Assembly: GCA_005784505.1 (NCBI GenBank)
Contig: VCAZ01000039.1
Location: forward strand, 1,515,001 to 1,579,000
Length of the DNA stretch: 64,000 nt
Direction of reading: 5' to 3'
From: Bagarius yarrelli
Lineage: Eukaryota > Chordata > Actinopteri > Siluriformes > Sisoridae
Below the pieces are notes generated by a model that saw nothing but the letters and a program-made list of their open reading frames with translations, made no database searches and had not been told where the DNA came from. The position numbers were made by a program, and so were the translations under genes. How positions within the stretch are numbered: the first letter of the stretch is position 1; each line of letters starts with the position of its first letter. Positions 50,001 through 58,300 of the stretch are shown piece after piece.

Positions 50001-53000
50001 TCGATGCTCCACAGTCTGGAAGGAGGTCAGGACAGAAAGTTTATAGCTCAAGCACATCAAAAAGAGATCAGATTTTTATGCTATCAGTCAGTGACACGTT
50101 CAGTAACCCGTGTTTTCTTCGTAAATGGTAGCTAGCAGCAAGCAAACAACAGCGACGACACATCCTACACAACAAAATAAGTTTAATGTCTTGCTGTTCT
50201 GTCCATCAGATTTGTTTCAACATTTTTCTGAGGTGGTATAATTGCGTCATCAAGTTCGGCGCTCCTATTGGTTTTTGGTATGACTGTCGTCAATGGAGAA
50301 GTCACGCTAAAGGTAAGTGTCTGAAATCTTCTGAAACTGACAGGAAAAAATGATCATGTTGAACTAGCGATCAAAGACAACAGATTTTGGCATAGGATTA
50401 TGGGATTTTTTTAGGATTTTAAAGGTAGTCTCAGACGACCAAATAGTGGCCAAATTTGCACAGTGTAAGCCCAGTGTTATTGTGTTACAGTGTTATTGTC
50501 ATTTACATTTAGGGGTATACTTCTGATTTGTAATTTTTGTTTCCTAAAAATTAAGTCATGGGGCTTCCTACCATATTTTCGACTGTACGGAGGTACTTGG
50601 CACACTGCTCATGTCCGTTGTATTCGGCCAGATCTGCTGCAGTAAAGCCATCCTGGTCCTGAATACTTAGATCCACTCCGTTCACCACCAGTATCTGACA
50701 GCACTGTGAGGACCGATGGAATAAAAGAAATGTGTGTGAGTGTTAAGCCAGACAGTAATACTAAAATTAAAAAAATTATCAGCATAACCTTTTTACAAGA
50801 TCTAAAAAAGCCTTGGGATTAGTTTTTTGATTATTTAAATCAAATAGGGTAATAATTCTCGGTACTATAATGTAAAGCATAATATTCTGTCCTTCTGTTT
50901 TGTCTTTGGTTGAAAATGTGGTAAATAAATTATGAAATCTTTCAAATGTTCCAGATGTTCAAACAATTTTCCAATGCAGAGACATTTAAATATTTAGATT
51001 GATATTTAGTAATATTTAATGCAGGCTAAAAATGGAAAAGGGCATAAAACATTCATTACCATGATGTAGGACTAGTAGTACGTCAACTAGTGACGTAGTG
51101 ACTGAATGTATCTCGGTACACGATAGTCATAATGTTTAAATTTATCAAATCTGGCTGAAGACTTATTAAAGGTCCAACGGAAGCCAGAAAAGATTATTTA
51201 TAGAGCTGAGTAAAAATATCGATACAGATAAGGATTGTGATACTTTAACCTCTAGTATTGATACACATTAAAATTACATTTTAAAAGGATTTAAATTTAC
51301 GGTAATATTAAATTAAAACCCTTAGTGTGTGTCAAACGACTTCCTCCTCCTCTCCTATTGATGTTGCTGACACATACAGCCATTGTCTCAGAAGCAAACG
51401 CAAAAAAAGCACCACCAAGTTACCACTGCTAGGCCCCTGAGTAAGGCCTCTAACCCCCAATTGCTTAGTTATATAAGAAATAAATGCAAGTTGCTCTGAA
51501 TAAGGACCGCCTAATGCTTTGAATATAATCGTATCGTGAGATCCCTGCCAATTATCAATTAATGATTTTGTCTCATTTACAGAAGGTTAAATGTTTTACT
51601 TCACACAGACATTTAGCTGGTTGTGGATCGAAAACAAATTAAATGAATCATCTAGTAAATGTATAGTTCATTAAAAAAGGACTGGTTTATGGTTTAATCT
51701 ACTTTAAACTGTAAATTTGTGGTACATTCTGAATGCTGAAAGCTTTGTTTACATTTGACAGATGCCCTTATCCAGAGCGACTTACCCTTTTTTATACTAA
51801 GCAATTGAGGGTTAAAGGCTTTGCTCAGGGGCCCATCATTGTCAGCTTGGTGGTTCTGGGAATCAAACCCCAATCTTCCAATTAGAAGTCCAACTAAGCT
51901 ACCAATTTTTTTTCTGTTAACTTTGTTTTGTAGTCAGGGATCAGATTCCGATTCAAAATTTTTTGTCTGAGATCTAAAAATCAGCAACGGTTTTACATTA
52001 ATTCATTCTACAAACTTGATACTGTCATCCAGGAGTGTAATTTCCACAGGGGACCTGAGGAACATGTCCCCACCAAATTCTGTTTGTGTCCCCCCACTTT
52101 CAAATTCGTTTATGATTTTTTCACCCGCAAGCCACGAAGCTCGAAGACCAAGCAGGACACTTAGTCTTCCTGCATCAACTTACGGCTTACTGTAAGTTAT
52201 TATAAGCAGAGCATCGCAGTTAATTAATGACTACTTCAATGTGACTATGGATGAAAAAAAAAGCAAGGAGCTGTAAATTGGTTGATCTGTCTACACTACA
52301 AGTTTACTTTTTTTGTCAGCAATGTTTGACAAGCGGAATCTGGATGCTTGTTTAGCATTAAGACTCAATACGATCATAACTCATATTAGAGGAAGGATGG
52401 AGTGGAGAGGGTGAGACAGGGAGAAGCAGTAGCAGTTTGAAATGATATGCTCTTCTAGTAGAAGTCAAAGTGTGTGTTTAGATGTTTAGAATATTTTGTT
52501 AACATGGTTTCCATATAGTTTCATTAGTAATAAACTTTTGTTTATTTTTATTTGTGTCATGCTGTTATATCATGTGAGAGTGAGACAGGAAATGCGATTC
52601 AAATCGTAATTTGTTTTTTCCATTCCACTTCTTAAACTATAGTTACACCCTTTCTGTCATTTCTCATGATTAATAATATTAATAATGTATAAGCACTGAA
52701 ATATTATTGCAGCTCAAAGAAACAGTTAGTCTGAAATGACCCTTTTTACCAATTGGGAAGATTTTTGTTAGTGGGCGGGAAAAAAAAGCCACACGTATTC
52801 CCTTTAATGGCAAGAACTGCTCTGTGCTATCGCTTACGTTTCAGTCTGTGAGTCATGCAAATGTTGGTTTTCCACTTTGCATCTGGACTAACCAACACCT
52901 GCCTTTTTCCTTTGTGTGCCAAGCCTATATTTCATATAATTGGCTTCAGGAGCTCTACAGGAAGTACAGCAGTCACTGCATGCCACCGTTCGGATCAAAT

Positions 53001-55368
53001 TCTGTACTGTATATCACGCTTAGAATAAATTTTCATGTCCCAAAACTTTAGTATCCTTTCACATTTACTGCTGTGCCTCACCCACCTCCAGCTCTCCGTT
53101 CTCAGCTGCGTCATGGAGAGGCGTGCCACCCCATTTGTCTGTCACGATTTCACCACTGTGAAGGAGAAGCCAGCTTAGGACCTTGGCGTGTCCTCGGCTG
53201 GCAGAAAAGTGCATGGCAGTGGCACCGTCGTTGTCCTGGTCAGACAGGCTGATGTTTGTATTGTCCATCTGCACAGAAATTAAATGTATAGCAAAGAATG
53301 CTTAAGTTCAACCTGGTTACATTGGATTTAAGCAAATTTGTATTGCTTTAAATTATAGTCTTTATTTAACATACTTTTATACTTTGGCTTGCTGTGATTA
53401 TTTTTTTTTTTCATTTGTTTTTGCATAGTAGTGCTCACGTTTATAGATTTTCGGATAAGTGGGTTCTAAACCACATCGGATGTCTGGATGATGTTGTCAA
53501 AATACAGTGTAAATGCTTTGGGGGTTTTTCTCCATATTATTTCATTGTACCAAAAATTTTTTCGCAAACTTTACTTAAGCCAAAGTAAGGACAAAATAAG
53601 GTCAAAAAGGTTTGGAAACGTATTTTAATATTTCCTTAAAAAGGCTAAGGAAAGGTGAAAAGGACAAGGTATGAAGGTGAGTAAAGAAGTCAGGAAGTAC
53701 AAACTGTACTCATGTTAACGCTTTGCATACATAAGTGCATATGTAAATACGAAATGCCTGCGAATTCTTATACTCCTTTTCACTTACCAGCCAAACGATA
53801 ACAGTATTATGCCCCATCTGGGCAGCAGCGTGCAAAGGCGTCATTCCATCTGCGGCTCGAATAGTTGGTTCTGCACCACAGTCTTTTACCAGGTACTGCA
53901 CGGCCTCTAGGTGGCCTTCCTGACATGCAAGATACAGAGGTGTGGCACCATTCTTGGTTTGGAAATTGACAACACTGTAAAAAATTAAAAGATAGAAGAA
54001 ATAACTTTATTAACTGAATTTTAAATGATTAACCTGATTAAAGAAAAGTGGACGGAATGCATAGAGTTAAACTGTGTGTGTCCGGCCGACTACATAAACT
54101 GGAACAGAAAAAGAATTTTAATGAAAATAAATAAGAATTAAATCTAGGTCTATCCACTGCAGAAATCAAGCATCATTGTTGAGCTTCTTTCTTCAGGAGT
54201 AAAATGCTGCTTTAATGTGTTTAAGCCCTATCCGGACGTGACTAGTTTTACACACGACATTTGAGATGCAATTCAAATCAACAGACGTCTGTGATTGCAT
54301 GCACAGATTTGGACGGGTCTAACAGCGCCATGTTTATTACCGAGTTAAACGTGTCTATGTTTTACATGTGCAGAAGATCACATGTTTAGGATGTTTGATT
54401 ATTCAGAGTTTTAACTGAATATAAGACCATTTTAATGTATGTCATTTATACGTACAGTAACTGAGTGCAAAAATAGAAGTAACCTTGCCTTACAATTCTT
54501 ATTGATTTGGCTCTTATTGTTGACTTCAGTTATTCTACCATCTCACCAGCGAAATATTGTACAGTAGTTCACGTTGACCAAAACACACAAGAAAAAGGGT
54601 TCTGAGAAAAAAAAAAGATTTTCAGCAATCATTCGGAGGGGATTAGAATTCGAGGTCCATCCATTTTGATGGAAAACAGTAGGTAATTTGCTCTGGAATT
54701 CTTACAAAGGTCATGTGAAAAAAAAAATAGTATGCCTGGGAAACAAAAATTTCTCTAACGTCATCCTGTAAAACAAGTCCCATCCGAAACGGGGCTTAAG
54801 ACATTTGAACTGAGTTAAAATCTCAGTTTACATCAAAAAGTTGAAGTGCTAATGAGAGCCTTTGGTCCAAATCCCATAAGGATGGTTTTATTTGGGTACT
54901 AAATGACAGGCTGGCAATCAATTCCCAAAGAGGATTAGTGTTGCTCCATTAGCTTCAGTGTTACACAAGGCTTACAAATGGCATAATAGGGTCACAGGAG
55001 GGGAAGGAGATGAATGGGAGACACAGAGTCTGTTTTCACAAATAAAAACGCAGACACTCGTTCTTTCTAGTTTTTAATCTATTTCCCACACCCACTGGAG
55101 AATATTTTCTGTCAACAATTCATTTTTACAACAATTTCAAGTCTCATAAACGGCTCAGATAGAGCATATAAGACTGTTGGAGTGGTTAGACCGGAATGAA
55201 AACAAAGAGGCACTGAATATTTCAAACTCGAAGAAGAGGGCTTATTCAGGGGCTCTGTCATTAGGAAGTGGTCAGATGTGTGAAAGATTAATGAGTGTAA
55301 CCTAGCAGGCGCAGTCACCTGTGCACCAGGTCGGAAGAGAAAGCAGAATAAACGCGGAATCACTCTAG

Positions 55369-55399
<31 letters not shown>

Positions 55400-58300
55400 C
55401 TTAACCCACACAAACAAACACTTGCATACACACATTTTGTATGCACAGGAACTTTAAAGCCACAGGAATGTATTCAAATTGTATTTTTCAATAATGTTTT
55501 CAATACCCGGCCATTTTGACAGCTCCTGATATTTGTTGTCATGAAAAATGTGTGAATAGATTTTAATAATAGTTTAAATCAAATTTTGACTTTTGCTACA
55601 AAAATCAAACATTCTCGGCTAATCAAAGTGTCACATACATATTCATGGGATCTCTGGAGCGAGGCACTGACAGTGTTTCTCATCACAGGTGACCTGCAGT
55701 TCAACATGCTAACGTTACTGCAAACTAAATGACCAAAAAAACCCTAAAATTAATTGTCTGTTAGCCTATACCACTAGATATGCTAAGCTATTTTCACATT
55801 TAATCTTACCTAAAGACTTATATAACTTATATAATATAATTTATATAATTATATAACTACAAATAATCTAACAAAAGAAATAATTTTACCTGATACTTTA
55901 CAAACTCGTTATTTGAAGTAATTGTTATATTATCCTGCTTTTTCTAGCTTTTATTTACTGTTAGGGTGTTAAACATTCTATTTGGACTGATTAGGCACAA
56001 CATGCAAGATAAAACCACTTAAATATAACATTTAAACTTCTGCACAACTCAACTGCTAACTAGATACTAACTCAAGTATAATTTGGCCTGAATGAAAGTA
56101 TAGATTGAATAGAAGTATAGAACGAAAGTATAGATTGCCATAAACTGCTAGCTAGATGCTAACTCAAGTATAATTTAACTTGAATGAAGGTATAGATTGA
56201 CCTGAACTGCTAGCTATTATGCTAAATCAAGTGTAATTTGGCCTGAATGAAAGTATAAACTGACTTGAACGGCCAGCTAGATGCTAACGCAAGTAGAATT
56301 TGACCTGAAGCAAATATAAAAACAGTTTTTTCTTTTTAAAGTATTTAATTTGTCTCTCTGCCATACAGAGAATTATGTGTCTGCTATGTTTTATGTCCAT
56401 GTGTTGGTGTGTCATGCATATATCCCATAAGCATTATCAGTGGAGAGCCACAAAAAACAGATCACAGTCTGGAACAACAAGGATACCAGCAAACAAAAGC
56501 CCAATCTGATCAGTGTTCATAAATCGCTGCCACACTGTCCAAGTGCTTTATCTGCGTTTGTCCCCGATTCCTTTCACTTTTTACAAAGGGACACTGATAT
56601 CCTAACAAAGGACATCTTCCACATCGTTAGACAGCTGCTATAAACGGTGGTTGATAAGAGTTAGTGTAGCTGCTGTTCAGAAAAGATAGAGAGCAACAAA
56701 AACTGGGCAATTTGAAGGTTTTGAAAAGTCGCATTTATACACTTGTGATACAGTGATACTGAGCTGCTTAGCATTCTGCTTATCTGGTGAAAAAAAACAG
56801 TACACCTTTAATGAAAGTTTCTCCTACACTGTGGAATTTTAGCCACGATTTGGTCGGATAAGACAAATTTGGAAATCCTTAAAGATTCCTATAATTCTAC
56901 AAAAAAAACCTGCTGTCTTTGATTGCTAGTTTGACATGTTCACCGGCATCTGATTAATGACCTTTTCAATCAGTTTTTCCCTTCTATAAACTTCTGGAAA
57001 TTTCAGAAGAGTTTACACACTTACCTGCAGAATGACTTCTTCTACAACAATATCAAACCATGAACCAATAAGTGATAGCGCAGTGGTTAAGTTGTTGGAC
57101 TAGACAAGGGTTTAATTCCCAGGACAATCAAGTCACCACTGCTGGGGCCCACTGCTCAGTTGTTAAACAGGGAATAAAGTCGCTCTGGATAAGGGCATCT
57201 GCCAAATGCTGCAAATGTAAATATAACTGCCAAACCTGATGACGCAATTAGCACGACAACTTCAGGGAAATGTCAAAACAAGTACGGTGGACAGAACTAA
57301 TTGAAGTATGCCATGAGCATAATTAACGCTACAGATTGTTTTTGTTTGCTGCTAGCAACCATTTAGCAAGAGAACACTAAATTAAAACTATAAGCCTGCG
57401 ACAATTATATTTTTTTTTTTATAATTTTTAATATCATACAGCCCTACTTGCAATAAGTTGAGACCACATTTTTTCTGTCCTGGATGTCTCTTCTGTCAAG
57501 AGTCCTCGAGGTCTCCAGGATTCCTTAATAGGAAACATGGTGCAGAAAATGCATGGATAGATGAATTTCCGATCACTAATAAAGACACAAGAGGTAACTG
57601 TGAAAAGAAAAAACACTCTGAACGGGAGGAAAGGGAAAAAAATGGGCTGGACGTCTGGATGTCACTGACTGGATAAATCGTTTTTCTTCCACATTTATTT
57701 GTACGCCACAAATTCTGCTAACATCCGCGTGCCAGATATTCATTATCGACATCAATCAAAAACTTATATTTCGCTATTTCAAATATATTGTTCAGCGGTA
57801 CATGCAGGACAAATTTACAAATGGACAATTTAGAGATTCCACTCAGAGGAAAGTAGGAAAACTGGAGGAAACTCTCATGCTAACTAACCACTAAGCCACC
57901 ATACAATTATGATCTAAAATCTCTACTTAACTTTCTGTAAAGCTTCATTGTTTACAAAATCCATTGTTAAAGGGTTCAACATCAATCTAAACCTTTGACC
58001 GTAAGTATTAAATCGCTTATTTATCACAAAACATTGCGATATGCATATCACGATACACACATTTCGATATATTGTGCAGCTCTAGGTTAAGATCTGTAGT
58101 ATCTATCTGTACTATATATAGCTTGCTTATTTACTTAGTTGCTGTTTTAAAAAACAATTATTAATTACATAGTGTTTTGCTGTTACCGAATTACACAAAA
58201 CAATCTCGGTGGTATCACCTCAGTAGCATTATCATAGAGCGCCACAATGCAGGTTTGCTTCCTGTATCAAAAAGAACACGATAACCCTAAGGAGGGTCAT

